From contig OZ247430.1 in NCBI GenBank assembly GCA_965232895.1, positions 1,364,001 to 1,428,000 on the forward strand: a DNA stretch of 64,000 nucleotides, written 5' to 3'. The position numbers and the translations under genes are program-made. The DNA is from Bin87 sp965232895. GTDB taxonomy: Bacteria > Chloroflexota > Dehalococcoidia > Lucifugimonadales > UBA3495. Shown here piece by piece: positions 41,326 through 49,802 of this stretch; position 1 is the stretch's first letter, and every line of letters starts with the position of its first letter. The notes under the pieces were generated by a model. It was not told the DNA's origin. It made no database searches and saw only the letters and a list, made by a program, of their open reading frames with translations.

Positions 41326-42729
41326 CATAGGCATCAAGTTAAGCGTCGTCGGTTAGGGCGAGTAGTAGTTGATATGACCCGGGGCGTTGACGACGCCGCT
41401 GGATTTTACACCCGGCGCGCAGGCATAAGCCAATCTGCTCGATGACCATGGTTGCCGTAAGTAGTCCGGTCATGGCAGTAGCCAGCATTACGGCGTAGCG
41501 ACGGACGGCGGCGGCGGCCTTGACCAGGCTTCGGTCCGGGTACATCCAGACCGCAGTCAGCAAAGTCCAGTGCAGGATGACCATGGCGGTCAGTTTGGCA
41601 TAGACCTCACAGAGGATCCGCCAGGGATTGGCGGAGCGCCAGCGGTCAATGCCTCCGTGTTGCTTCCACAGTTTGAAAAGCAGTTCAATCTGCCAGCGCG
41701 CCCGCGCCAATACCATTGCCTCATCTCGGCTGATCTGGGATGGGAGCGCGTTGGTAACGTAGATGGTCCAGTCGCATAAGGCCAACCGGGTTTTGCTGGG
41801 CTGCTGACCTTTCTTGCGGGCGTGGTCTTTGAGTTGCCGCCGCCGCTGGGCGCTCACTTCTGGGGGCGCTTTGACGGCCAGCAGGCGGACAGGCAAGCGG
41901 TGGGCGCGCCCCAGCAATACCGGCCGGTCAATGCCGGTTGCCGACGGAGTGGACAGCAGCTTCCGCAGGTCCAGTTCCGCGCCATCATGCCGGTAGAGTT
42001 TGGTTCCGGCTTTGTACCGAGACAGGAAATAGCCCCCTTGCGCCGCCAATTCCCGGAAGGTATCCAGTCGGTAATACCCCAAGTCGGCAATGCGCAGCGC
42101 GCCAGCTGGGACCGGCGCCGTCTGCACCGCAGAATTGCTGTCCGGGGTTCGCCCATCAGTCAGAAAAGGCCCCAGCATCAGTCCAGTGGTCAAATCCAGC
42201 CGGACCTGTAGTTTCAGGGCTGACTGTCCATAGGAACCGCTGCCGCCGCAACCGGCCCAGACCTCGCTCAGTCCGTCGGGCAGCATGATGACCGAGCTGT
42301 CCTGGATCAACACGGCGGTGAAGCGCCGCAGTAGCGGAATCGCCACCGGTTCGGCGTCAATAACTTGACCCAAAGCCTCTTGCAAAACTCGGTACAGACA
42401 TTCCGCCCCTTGGGGCGTGAACCGCTGGAACAGGCCCTGGGGACTGATGGTCACCCCCAGCGTGGCCGCCATCTGGGTCAGCGAACTGAGGCTGGCGTCC
42501 GGGTCGGCCAGCCAACCGAAAACCAGGGTCTGCACCAAGCCGGGACCGGTGAGTTTGGAACGCCGTTGCACCAGCCCCGTCTCGGCGGCGGCCTGCTGGG
42601 CCACTCCGGTGAGAACCCGGCTCATGGCCTGGGCAACTTCTGGCACACTGCTCATGGGAAGCTCCGGTGGCGATTGATTGGAATGCAATCACCATCTTAC
42701 CGGCAGCTTCCCTTAACTTGATGCCTATG
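41326..42729 (-). mobile_element. IS4-family insertion sequence, copy 2
   Basis: 1404 bases, same terminal inverted repeats and content as the element at 13444-14847, with one synonymous difference found. It lies between recQ and hemL, inside a GGGGCGAAT-family palindrome, and may separate recQ from its promoter. Confidence 0.93.
41339..42655 (-). CDS. IS4-family DDE transposase (copy 2)
   Basis: 438 residues from ATG 42655 with the GGAGC ribosome site (ATG 42688 is the alternative). The amino acid sequence is identical to the copy at 13457-14773, with D119, D191 and E324 intact, so both copies can supply transposase. Confidence 0.92.
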   Translation of the reverse strand: MSSVPEVAQAMSRVLTGVAQQAAAETGLVQRRSKLTGPGLVQTLVFGWLADPDASLSSLTQMAATLGVTISPQGLFQRFTPQGAECLYRVLQEALGQVIDAEPVAIPLLRRFTAVLIQDSSVIMLPDGLSEVWAGCGGSGSYGQSALKLQVRLDLTTGLMLGPFLTDGRTPDSNSAVQTAPVPAGALRIADLGYYRLDTFRELAAQGGYFLSRYKAGTKLYRHDGAELDLRKLLSTPSATGIDRPVLLGRAHRLPVRLLAVKAPPEVSAQRRRQLKDHARKKGQQPSKTRLALCDWTIYVTNALPSQISRDEAMVLARARWQIELLFKLWKQHGGIDRWRSANPWRILCEVYAKLTAMVILHWTLLTAVWMYPDRSLVKAAAAVRRYAVMLATAMTGLLTATMVIEQIGLCLRAGCKIQRRRQRPGSYQLLLALTDDA

Positions 42730-42749
42730 GGGCGAATAATTATTCGCCC
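42730..42749. repeat. right target hairpin of IS copy 2
   Basis: Palindrome with arms GGGCGAAT / ATTCGCCC and loop AATT directly after the IS right end, counterpart of 41306-41325 with two loop differences. Confidence 0.6.
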
Positions 42750-42798
42750 TTACTCCCTTAATTCAGAGCAGAGTCCCATCGTCTCACGGTCGTGACAA

Positions 42799-44085
42799 CT
42801 ATCCCAACGCCGCCAACGCCTCGCCCACCACCGCAATTGTGCGGTCGATGTCTTCGTCGGTGTGAGCGATGGACACGAACCCCGCCTCAAACTGGGACGG
42901 CGCGATGTACACGCCCCGGTCCAGCAGCGCGTGCATATAACGCCCGTAGGCCGCCGTATCCGACTGCTCCACCTCGGCCAGCGCCGACACCGGACCGGCG
43001 TTGAAGAAACCGGTGAACATCGACGCCACCCGGTTGATGGTGGACGGCGCCTCCGCCCGGGCGAAGGCCGCGCTGACGCCGTCGGTCAGGCGTACCGCCG
43101 TCGCCTCCAGTTGCTCGTACACCCCCGGACGTTGCAGTTCGGTCAGCGTGGCGACGCCGGCGGCAACAGCCAGCGGGTTGCCGGAGAGGGTGCCGGCCTG
43201 GTACATCGGCCCCAGCGGGGCAACCTGCTGCATGACTTCGGCGCGGCCACCATACGCGCCCACGGGCAGGCCGCCCCCGATGATCTTGCCCATAGTCGTG
43301 ATGTCCGGCGTGATGCCGAACAGCGTTTGCGCCCCGCCGTAAGCCACGCGAAAGCCGGTGATAACCTCGTCGAATATCAGCAACGCGCCGTTGGCATCCG
43401 TGAGTCGCCGCAGGCCCTCCAGGAACCCGTCGGCTGGCGGCACCACGCCCATGTTGCCTGCCACCGGCTCCACGATGACCGCGGCGATGCCGTCCGGCCA
43501 GGCGTCGAACAGTCCTTCGACGGAGTCGATGTCGTTGAAGGTGGCGATGAGCGTCTCCGCAGCGTAGGCTTCCGGCACGCCGGCGCTGGTGGGAACGCCG
43601 TGGGTTAACGCGCCGGACCCGGCTGCCACCAGCAGTCCGTCGGCATGCCCGTGGTAGTTGCCCGCGAACTTAACGATCTTGTCGCGGCCGGTGTACGCCC
43701 GGGCCAGCCGCAGCGCGGTCATGCACGCTTCGGTGCCGGAGTTGACCAATCTCACCTGGTCCACCGAGGGCAGGGCGGCGCAGATCATTTCGGCCAGCTC
43801 CACCTCCTGCTCCACCGGCGCCCCGAACGAGGTGCCGTCGGCCGCCGCCCGCTGCACCGCCTCCACGACGGCCGGGTGAGCATGGCCCAGCGCCAAGGGT
43901 CCCCAGGATCCCAGGTAGTCGATGTACTCGTTGCCGTCCACGTCCCACACGTGGGCGCCGGCGCCGCGCGCGATGAACGGCGGCGTGCCCTCCACCGCAC
44001 GGAAGGATCGCACCGGGCTATTCACTCCACCGGGGATCACCCGTTGCGCCTGTTCGAAAAGCTGCTGGGACCTGCTTTGCTCCAT
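42799..44085 (-). CDS. hemL: glutamate-1-semialdehyde 2,1-aminomutase
   Basis: 428 residues from ATG 44085 (GAGGAG upstream). PLP enzyme that turns glutamate-1-semialdehyde into 5-aminolevulinate, second step of the C5 route begun by HemA in this cluster. VIPGGVNSPVRSFRAV, VNSGTEACMTALRLARA, NYHGHADGLL, LIFDEVITGFRVAYGGAQ and the lysine in TTMGKIIGGGLPVGAYGG that binds PLP are all present. It is the last gene of the minus-strand tetrapyrrole cluster. Confidence 0.96.
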   Translation of the reverse strand: MEQSRSQQLFEQAQRVIPGGVNSPVRSFRAVEGTPPFIARGAGAHVWDVDGNEYIDYLGSWGPLALGHAHPAVVEAVQRAAADGTSFGAPVEQEVELAEMICAALPSVDQVRLVNSGTEACMTALRLARAYTGRDKIVKFAGNYHGHADGLLVAAGSGALTHGVPTSAGVPEAYAAETLIATFNDIDSVEGLFDAWPDGIAAVIVEPVAGNMGVVPPADGFLEGLRRLTDANGALLIFDEVITGFRVAYGGAQTLFGITPDITTMGKIIGGGLPVGAYGGRAEVMQQVAPLGPMYQAGTLSGNPLAVAAGVATLTELQRPGVYEQLEATAVRLTDGVSAAFARAEAPSTINRVASMFTGFFNAGPVSALAEVEQSDTAAYGRYMHALLDRGVYIAPSQFEAGFVSIAHTDEDIDRTIAVVGEALAALG

Positions 44086-44120
44086 TGTGGATGTCTCCTC
44101 GGCGTGTGGATACGTTACGT

Positions 44121-44345
44121 TCACGCCAGCATCAGGCGCTCACCCTTGGGTTCCGGTATCGGATCGTTGAATTCACTCGCGGTGTCAATCCATAGACCTA
44201 TCGCATCATTAACATTCTTGAGCGCGGCTTCCTGCGTATGGCCGTGGGCCGCGCAACCCGGGAGTTGCGGGACTTCCGCAATAAACTCGCCGTCGGCATC
44301 GCTCCAGTAGAGGATGATCTCGTACTTGTACACAGCGGGCCTCAC
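44121..44345 (-). CDS. HicB-family antitoxin
   Basis: 74 residues from GTG 44345. Classic short HicB: YKYEIILYWSDADGEFIAEVPQLPGCAAHGHTQEAALKNVNDAIGLWIDTA. The start overlaps the stop of the HicA-like reading upstream by four bases (GTGA), the standard coupled arrangement. Sits between the cupin gene and hemL within the tetrapyrrole cluster. Confidence 0.88.
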   Translation of the reverse strand: MRPAVYKYEIILYWSDADGEFIAEVPQLPGCAAHGHTQEAALKNVNDAIGLWIDTASEFNDPIPEPKGERLMLA

Positions 44346-44539
44346 AGTCCGTATTTCAGGATTACCTGGCGTACCTGCCTGACTTGGTACGGTTTGGCAT
44401 CCCCGCCATCCCGTTGCAGGTTCAACCGTTCAACGACACCCTCTTTGCGGAATATATGGTGGCTTCCGCGTGTTCTTTCCACAAACCCCATCCGGATCAA
44501 CAGCCTGCGCAGATCGTCAAACCTGATGTTGGCGTCTGA
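44342..44539 (-). pseudogene. HicA-family toxin, apparently interrupted by an amber codon
   Basis: The minus-strand frame ending at 44342 reads SDANIRFDDLRRLLIRMGFVERTRGSHHIFRK, then LNLQRDGGDAKPYQVRQVRQVILKYGL, an excellent HicA match including the GSHH catalytic histidine. No start codon fits the full domain: immediately before SDANI is a TAG (44540-44542), and beyond it the same frame continues RILAG, the residues expected of HicA relatives (ILxG-x-SDANI). So a CAG-to-TAG type change probably broke the toxin; a shorter product from the ATG inside RMGF would lack the first helix. Confidence 0.65.
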
Positions 44540-44620
44540 CTACCCGGCAAGGATACGCCACCTCAACCGGTCGTAGCGACCATCGTACGGACTCAACTCG
44601 TCACACCAGTGTGTCAATGC

Positions 44621-44651
44621 CAGGAACGGCCCTGTGACAGAGCCGTTCCTG
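44621..44651. terminator. hairpin downstream of cupin gene
   Basis: CAGGAACGGC (44621-44630) pairs perfectly with GCCGTTCCTG (44642-44651). A second small hairpin (GACGGTT/AACCGTC, 44675-44697) lies between it and the cupin stop. No T tract. Together they could end or attenuate the minus-strand transcript before the HicA remnant. Confidence 0.4.
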
Positions 44652-44707
44652 CACAGAGCCGTTTCTGCATGGATGACGGTTGACGGCAGTAACCGTCGTC
44701 CGGCGTT

Positions 44708-45280
44708 CTAGCGGTCCATGACCACTACGGTGCCCTCTTCGGGGTTGTACTGGTAGCGGGTAACCCGGTCCAGCTTCTGGGACTCCAGGCGAACTACCAC
44801 GGCGCGACCGTCGGTCACGTTCAGCGTGTTGTGGATCTCGCCGGGCAGGAAGAACGCCACTTTGCCGTCATCCTGCACGAAGTCGCCGGTCTCCTGGATC
44901 TGGACGGAGTCGACCCCCTCGCCGGGATAGAACCAGCGCCACTTGGTCTGCTTGATGGCGCCGTCGTACACGCCGTAAACCACCCAGGCGGCTCCGTGGT
45001 CGTGGGGCAGGTTGTCCTGCTCGGGCTTCTGCACCGATGCCATCAGCCAGAACCCGCCGCCGGGGTGACCGTAGTCCTCGTCCAGGTGGAGGTCATACCG
45101 GCCGTATCCGCCCTCGTCGGGAAGTTCCAAGCGTTCTTCCAGCCAGCCGGGGGTGGCCAGCAGGATCTCCATCCGCTTGGACACGCGAGAGGCCTGCGCC
45201 AGCGGATCCTGCGTATCGTCGAAAATCTCACGCACGTCGTCGATGAATTCGTCCACCGAATAGGCAGTGGTTTGCGTCAT
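44708..45280 (-). CDS. cupin-fold, cysteine dioxygenase-like metalloprotein
   Basis: 190 residues. A double-stranded beta-helix with motif 1 LPHDHGAAWVVYGVYDG (H-x-H and a glycine run) and motif 2 FFLPGEIHNTLNVTDGRAVVVRL (the third histidine). It resembles predicted metal-dependent cupins related to cysteine dioxygenase. Substrate unknown. Lies within the tetrapyrrole cluster between hemB and the HicA/HicB remnant. Confidence 0.75.
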   Translation of the reverse strand: MTQTTAYSVDEFIDDVREIFDDTQDPLAQASRVSKRMEILLATPGWLEERLELPDEGGYGRYDLHLDEDYGHPGGGFWLMASVQKPEQDNLPHDHGAAWVVYGVYDGAIKQTKWRWFYPGEGVDSVQIQETGDFVQDDGKVAFFLPGEIHNTLNVTDGRAVVVRLESQKLDRVTRYQYNPEEGTVVVMDR

Positions 45281-45384
45281 TGTGAACCTCCGTATGATCC
45301 AGTGTGTTCTTATTGTCCATTCTGCAAGGGATGGTGAGTCATGTCAACGTCGCAACATCCCGGGGACTCGTCCGCCGGCTCAAC

Positions 45385-46368
45385 CTACTCCTCGCCCCGC
45401 AGCCAGCGGGCCACTTCCTTGGCGTGGTAGGAGATGATGATGTCCGCGCCGGCGCGGCGGATGGCCGTCAGCAGTTCCAGCGTGATCGGCTTTTCGTCGA
45501 TCCATCCGGCGCGCGACGCTGCCTTCACCATGGAATACTCGCCGCTCACGTTGTAGGCCGCCAGCGGGTAGTCGTACCGCTCCCGGGCCTCCTTGATAAC
45601 GTCCATGTACGCCATGGCCGGCTTGACCATCACGATGTCCGCGCCCTCGGCAATGTCCGACTCGATCTCGCGCATCGCCATGCGGCGGTTGGCCGGGTCC
45701 ATCTGATAGCTGCGCCGGTCGCCGAACTGTGGCGTGGAGTCGGCGGCTACACGGAAGGGGCCATAGAACGAGGAGGCGTACTTGGCCGCGTAGCCCATGA
45801 TCGGCGTGTCGTCGTAGCCGTGGGCGTCCAGCGTTTCTCGTATGGCTCGCACCTGCCCGTCCATCATGGAGGATGGGGCGACCATGTCGGCTCCCGCCTG
45901 AACCTGGGTCAGTGCGGACCGGGCCAGCAGTTCCAGCGTTGCGTCGTTGTCGATCTTGTCACCGTCGATGATGCCGCAGTGCCCGTGGTCGGTGTACTCG
46001 CACAGGCACACGTCGCCGATTACCATCAGGCCGGGCGCGCGTTCCTTGATGGTGCGCGTCGCCTCCTGGATTATCCCTTCAGGGTCATACGCGCCGCTGC
46101 CGCTGCCGTCCTTTTCCGGTGGCAAACCGAAGAGCAGCACCGAGGGGATCCCCAGCTCGACCACCTCGTCGATCTCCTCACCCAGGCGGTCGATGGAGGT
46201 GTGATAGCACCCGGGCATCGGCTCGATCTCGTCCCGGACGTTCTCGCCGTGGGTGACGAACATCGGGTAGATGAAGTTGGCGGCGCTGATGCGGGTCTCC
46301 CGCACCATGTCGCGGACCGGCGCTTTCTCGCGCAGCCGGCGCAGGCGCAGATCGGGGTGCTTCAGCAT
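45385..46368 (-). CDS. hemB: delta-aminolevulinic acid dehydratase (porphobilinogen synthase)
   Basis: 327 residues from ATG 46368, chosen for its GGAGGG ribosome site. Condenses two 5-aminolevulinates to porphobilinogen. Active-site lysines are in GYAAKYASSFYGPFR and MVKPAMAYMD; DVCLCEYTDHGHCG has the three cysteines of the zinc-dependent form. Begins 11 bases after the cobA-hemD stop, so co-transcribed. Confidence 0.96.
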   Translation of the reverse strand: MLKHPDLRLRRLREKAPVRDMVRETRISAANFIYPMFVTHGENVRDEIEPMPGCYHTSIDRLGEEIDEVVELGIPSVLLFGLPPEKDGSGSGAYDPEGIIQEATRTIKERAPGLMVIGDVCLCEYTDHGHCGIIDGDKIDNDATLELLARSALTQVQAGADMVAPSSMMDGQVRAIRETLDAHGYDDTPIMGYAAKYASSFYGPFRVAADSTPQFGDRRSYQMDPANRRMAMREIESDIAEGADIVMVKPAMAYMDVIKEARERYDYPLAAYNVSGEYSMVKAASRAGWIDEKPITLELLTAIRRAGADIIISYHAKEVARWLRGEE

Positions 46369-46379
46369 GATGTCCCTCC

Positions 46380-47948
46380 TCACACTGGGCGTGTGGCGGC
46401 AGCGGTCCGGCCGCCGGAGAAATGGCCGGTCAACGCGTCGGCCAGCCCTTCCACGTTGTGTTCCGCGGCGATGATGTCAACGGTCAGTCCCATTTCCTCA
46501 GCCGTGGCTGCGGTGATGGGGCCAATGCACACGATGGCGCTGGACTCCAGCAAATGGCGCTCCGCGCCAAGAATGTCCAGCAGGTTGCGCACCGTTGACG
46601 AACTGGTGAAGGTTACCACATCGATGCCGCGCTCAAATGCGGCCTGCGCACGCTCTGCGATGCCCGCGGGTCGCAGGTTACGATATGCGGGAACCAGTTG
46701 TACATCGGCTCCCAACGCCGCTAGCCCGGCGGCCAGCGCGTCGCGTCCAATGGCCGATCCCGGCAGCAACGCCAGGCGTCCGTTCCAGTCCCACGCCGAT
46801 AACTCAGCGATTACTTCTTCGGATACCGAGCGCTTCGGAACAAAGTCGGGTTCAATCCCGCGCTCGCGCAACGCTCGGGCCGTCGCCGGCCCGATGGCTC
46901 CCACGGTCGCGCCGGCGAAGTACCGCGCGTCTTTCCCCAGCGACCGCAACCTTTCCCAGACGTACTCGACTGAGTTGACGCTGGCGAAAATCATCCACCG
47001 TCCGGACACTCCCTCGGCGCTGACCAAAGCCTGGTCGAGTTCCGCATAATCATCCAGCGGCCCGATTTCGATGGACGGCAGTTCGACCGCCTCCGCTCCC
47101 AGCCCGCTCAGCAGTTCAATCAGCCGCGAGGCTTGAGTCCGGGATCGCGTCACCAATACGCGCTGGCCCCACAAGGGTCTGCGGTCGAACCAGCCGATTT
47201 CCTCCCGCAGGCGCGCCACCTCGCCGATGACGGCGACCACTGGCGCGCCGATGCCGGCCGCCCTACCGCGTTCAGCGATGTCGGCCAGCGTGCCGGTGAC
47301 CGTCCGTTGCCGGCTCCAGGTGCCCCACTGCACCAGCGCGGCGGGAGTGTCCGGTGACATGCCGTTGGCCTGAAGCGTAGATACGATCCCGGGAAGCGCC
47401 GCCCAGCCCATCAACGTCACCAGCGTGCCGCCCGTCCTGGCCAGGGCCGCCCAATTCGTGGTGGTTTCGCCCTTGCTGGGGTCCTCGCTGCCCGTGACAA
47501 TCGTGACCGCAGTGGACACGCCGCGATGGGTAACCGGAATGCCGGCGTAGGCGGCGGCGGCCACCGCCGACGTGACCCCCGGCACTATCTCAAAGGGGAC
47601 CTCCGCCTCGGCCAGCGCCTGGGCTTCTTCGCCGCCTCTGCCGAAAACAAACGGGTCGCCTCCCTTGAGCCGCACAACCGTCTTCCCCGCCGACCCCTCC
47701 GCGACCAGCAACCGGTTGATCTCCGCCTGGGTCAGCGCCTGCCGCCCCCGTTCCTTGCCCACGAACACCCGCTCCGCCGACGCGGGCGCCAACGCGACCA
47801 GGGACGGATCAAGCAGCCGGTCATACACGACGACTTGGGCATTGGCCAACGCCTGCGCTCCCTTGACGGTGAGCAGGCCGGGATCGCCGGGGCCGGCGCC
47901 GACGAGATAGACTTTGCCGGGTTGCATGGCGTTGGCTATTGTGTTCAT
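46380..47948 (-). CDS. uroporphyrinogen-III C-methyltransferase / uroporphyrinogen-III synthase fusion
   Basis: About 522 residues from ATG 47948 (TTG 47963 would overlap the HEPN stop). N-terminal CobA/SUMT methylase to about residue 250: KVYLVGAGPGDPGLLTVKG, VVYDRL, VRLKGGDPFVFGRGGEE, PGVTSAVAAAAYAGIPVTHRG. C-terminal HemD from about residue 260 (GQRVLVTRSRTQASRLIELLSGLGAEAV ... MIFASVNSVEY ... TFTSSSTVRNLLDIL). It makes uroporphyrinogen III and methylates it to precorrin-2, the branch towards siroheme and, with AhbAB upstream, perhaps heme. Confidence 0.94.
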   Translation of the reverse strand: MNTIANAMQPGKVYLVGAGPGDPGLLTVKGAQALANAQVVVYDRLLDPSLVALAPASAERVFVGKERGRQALTQAEINRLLVAEGSAGKTVVRLKGGDPFVFGRGGEEAQALAEAEVPFEIVPGVTSAVAAAAYAGIPVTHRGVSTAVTIVTGSEDPSKGETTTNWAALARTGGTLVTLMGWAALPGIVSTLQANGMSPDTPAALVQWGTWSRQRTVTGTLADIAERGRAAGIGAPVVAVIGEVARLREEIGWFDRRPLWGQRVLVTRSRTQASRLIELLSGLGAEAVELPSIEIGPLDDYAELDQALVSAEGVSGRWMIFASVNSVEYVWERLRSLGKDARYFAGATVGAIGPATARALRERGIEPDFVPKRSVSEEVIAELSAWDWNGRLALLPGSAIGRDALAAGLAALGADVQLVPAYRNLRPAGIAERAQAAFERGIDVVTFTSSSTVRNLLDILGAERHLLESSAIVCIGPITAATAEEMGLTVDIIAAEHNVEGLADALTGHFSGGRTAAATRPV

Positions 47949-47959
47949 CTGTGTGCCAG

Positions 47960-48433
47960 TCAATTACCGCGTCTGCCGACGAGGGACTGGATGGCGATCA
48001 CCTTACGCTCGTCGCCACTGACTTGCATGAAACCTAGTATGGCTGCTTCGGCGAGGTCGATCCAGTCCAGGATTTCGGGCAGCGTGAAGGTTCTGTTGGG
48101 ATCGTAGTCCGCTGAGTGTCGTACATCCTGAAGCTGCGCGAATACGTCCGCGAACTGTTGGACTTGCAACGAGAATAGGCTCCAGTCTTGCATCAGGTTC
48201 CGTCTGGCAGCGCTGTGGTTCAGGCCCCGGTAAATACGTGACCAGGCGTGTTCCGTCAATGGGTCGTCAGGCATGCCCACCAGGCAATCAGCGTTGCTGA
48301 CGGCCAAGGCGTGGAACATTGCGTAATACGCGGTGCTGACGGCGCGGCGCAACGAGTCCTGCAACGGTTGGGTATCAGGGTGTGGTGTAGTGGTCAGCAA
48401 GCGAGCGGTTGCAATGAGGTCTTGCCAACGCAT
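47960..48433 (-). CDS. HEPN-domain protein
   Basis: 157 residues, all helical. LRRAVSTAYYAMFHALAVSNADCL is the classic HEPN first half and DVRHSADYDP near residue 103 carries the R-H pair of the HEPN ADYD-type motif. Overlaps the NTase-like gene upstream by one base and the CobA-HemD reading downstream by four bases. HEPN proteins of this type are toxins or RNases paired with nucleotidyltransferases. Its position inside the heme operon is unusual. Confidence 0.75.
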   Translation of the reverse strand: MRWQDLIATARLLTTTPHPDTQPLQDSLRRAVSTAYYAMFHALAVSNADCLVGMPDDPLTEHAWSRIYRGLNHSAARRNLMQDWSLFSLQVQQFADVFAQLQDVRHSADYDPNRTFTLPEILDWIDLAEAAILGFMQVSGDERKVIAIQSLVGRRGN

Positions 48434-48768
48434 TAGTCCTGCCGGCGCCAGGGGCGCGCTTCCGCCATCTCGGATAGCATCTGGGCGTATGAGGCCTGAT
48501 CGGTGTAGCCTACGGAAGGAATTTGCAGTACGCCGGCTGCGATCAGCTGAGGCTTTACCTCGCCGTGCAGCGCGATGCGCTCGTGTATGTTCAGTTCCTC
48601 GCGGGGTCCTTCGTAAATAACGACCATATCCAGGAACTCTTCGTCGATCGCGTTCAGCCTTACGGTGGCGTGAATGTCGCAGAAGCGCACCGATCCGTGG
48701 GGCTGGGCGCGCAGGCCCGCCAATATAATCTGCTTCGCCTTTTCCTGCGTTTCCAGTGCGATGGTCAT
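48433..48768 (-). CDS. nucleotidyltransferase-like partner of HEPN protein
   Basis: 111 residues, beginning TIALETQEKAKQIILAGL. The middle, IDEEFLDMVVIYEGPREELNIHERIALHGEVKPQLIAAGVLQIPSVGYTDQ, resembles the small NTase-related proteins found next to HEPN genes, but the GSxxxG...DxD active site of true MNT proteins is not visible. Immediately upstream of the HEPN gene. Probably the antitoxin half of the module; family assignment is tentative. Confidence 0.5.
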   Translation of the reverse strand: MTIALETQEKAKQIILAGLRAQPHGSVRFCDIHATVRLNAIDEEFLDMVVIYEGPREELNIHERIALHGEVKPQLIAAGVLQIPSVGYTDQASYAQMLSEMAEARPWRRQD

Positions 48769-48870
48769 ATTCTCTCCCTCGGGCTAACGGTGGTGGATCA
48801 GATTCGTCGCGCCAGAATCAGATGGTAACTGCTCCCGTCGAGGCGGCACAACGGGAGGCAATGCGCATTC

Positions 48871-49785
48871 TCACCCCAGCAGTCCCGCGGCTCCCTGCTC
48901 CCGCAGTTTTTCCCATCCACCTGCCGCCAAACCCGCCGGATCCGAGGCCGCTCCTCTCACGGTGGCCCGGTACGTGGTCGAGCCATCCGGCGCTGCCATG
49001 AACACTGTCAGCCGCAGGGAGTCGCCGCTGTCGGCCTCCGCGTAGGCTCCCACCGGAACCTGGCAGCCGCCACCCAGAGCCTCCAGGAACGCCCGTTCCG
49101 CGGTGACCGCGGCCGTCGTTGACGCATGGTCGGCGGATGCGACGACCGTGGCGGTGCGTGCGTCGTCGGCTCGGATCTCCACCGCCATCGCGCCCTGGCC
49201 CGGCGGGGGCACAAATTCCTCGGGCGAGAGGTACTCGGTAATCACGTCGGCCATTCCCATGCGGTCCAGGCCGGCAACGGCGATCACCGTGCCGTCACAT
49301 TCCTCGCCTGTTGCCTTGCGGAGCCGAGTGTCCACGTTGCCCCTGATGGGTACGATGTCCAAATCGGGGCGCCGTTCCGCGATCTGCGCCTGCCGTCGCG
49401 GGCTGCTGGTGCCAATCTTTGCCCCGGCCGGAAACTCGTGCAGGGTCTTGCCGAGGTGCGAAACCAGCGCGTCCCGGGGATCTGCGCGCTCCAACACGGC
49501 TCCCAAGGCCATGCCCTCGGGCAACGCGGTGGGCATGTCCTTCAGGCTGTGCACCGCCATGTCAATCTCGCCGGTTTCCAGGCGACGCTCGATCTCCTTG
49601 ACGAAAACGCCCAGGCCCATGCCGGCCAGCGGCGCGGTCGGGTTGGCGTCCCCCTGAGTGGTGACGGTTACGACCTCGAAACTGACGTCGGGATGCGCCT
49701 TGCGCAGCGCCGCCAGTGTCAACTCGGTCTGGATCAGCGCCAGCCGACTGCCGCGGGTGCCCACCCGTATCGTGACGCCAGCCAT
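48871..49785 (-). CDS. hemC: porphobilinogen deaminase (hydroxymethylbilane synthase)
   Basis: 304 residues. Polymerises porphobilinogen into hydroxymethylbilane. RVGTRGSRLALIQTE, MAVHSLKDMPTALPEG, ALERADPRDALVS-like VLERADPRDALVS, IGTSSPRRQAQI, RGNVDTRLRK and LGGGCQVPVGA with the cysteine that binds the dipyrromethane cofactor. Follows hemA after 17 bases. Confidence 0.96.
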   Translation of the reverse strand: MAGVTIRVGTRGSRLALIQTELTLAALRKAHPDVSFEVVTVTTQGDANPTAPLAGMGLGVFVKEIERRLETGEIDMAVHSLKDMPTALPEGMALGAVLERADPRDALVSHLGKTLHEFPAGAKIGTSSPRRQAQIAERRPDLDIVPIRGNVDTRLRKATGEECDGTVIAVAGLDRMGMADVITEYLSPEEFVPPPGQGAMAVEIRADDARTATVVASADHASTTAAVTAERAFLEALGGGCQVPVGAYAEADSGDSLRLTVFMAAPDGSTTYRATVRGAASDPAGLAAGGWEKLREQGAAGLLG

Positions 49786-49802
49786 GAGCCCGGTTCAGCA
49801 GG

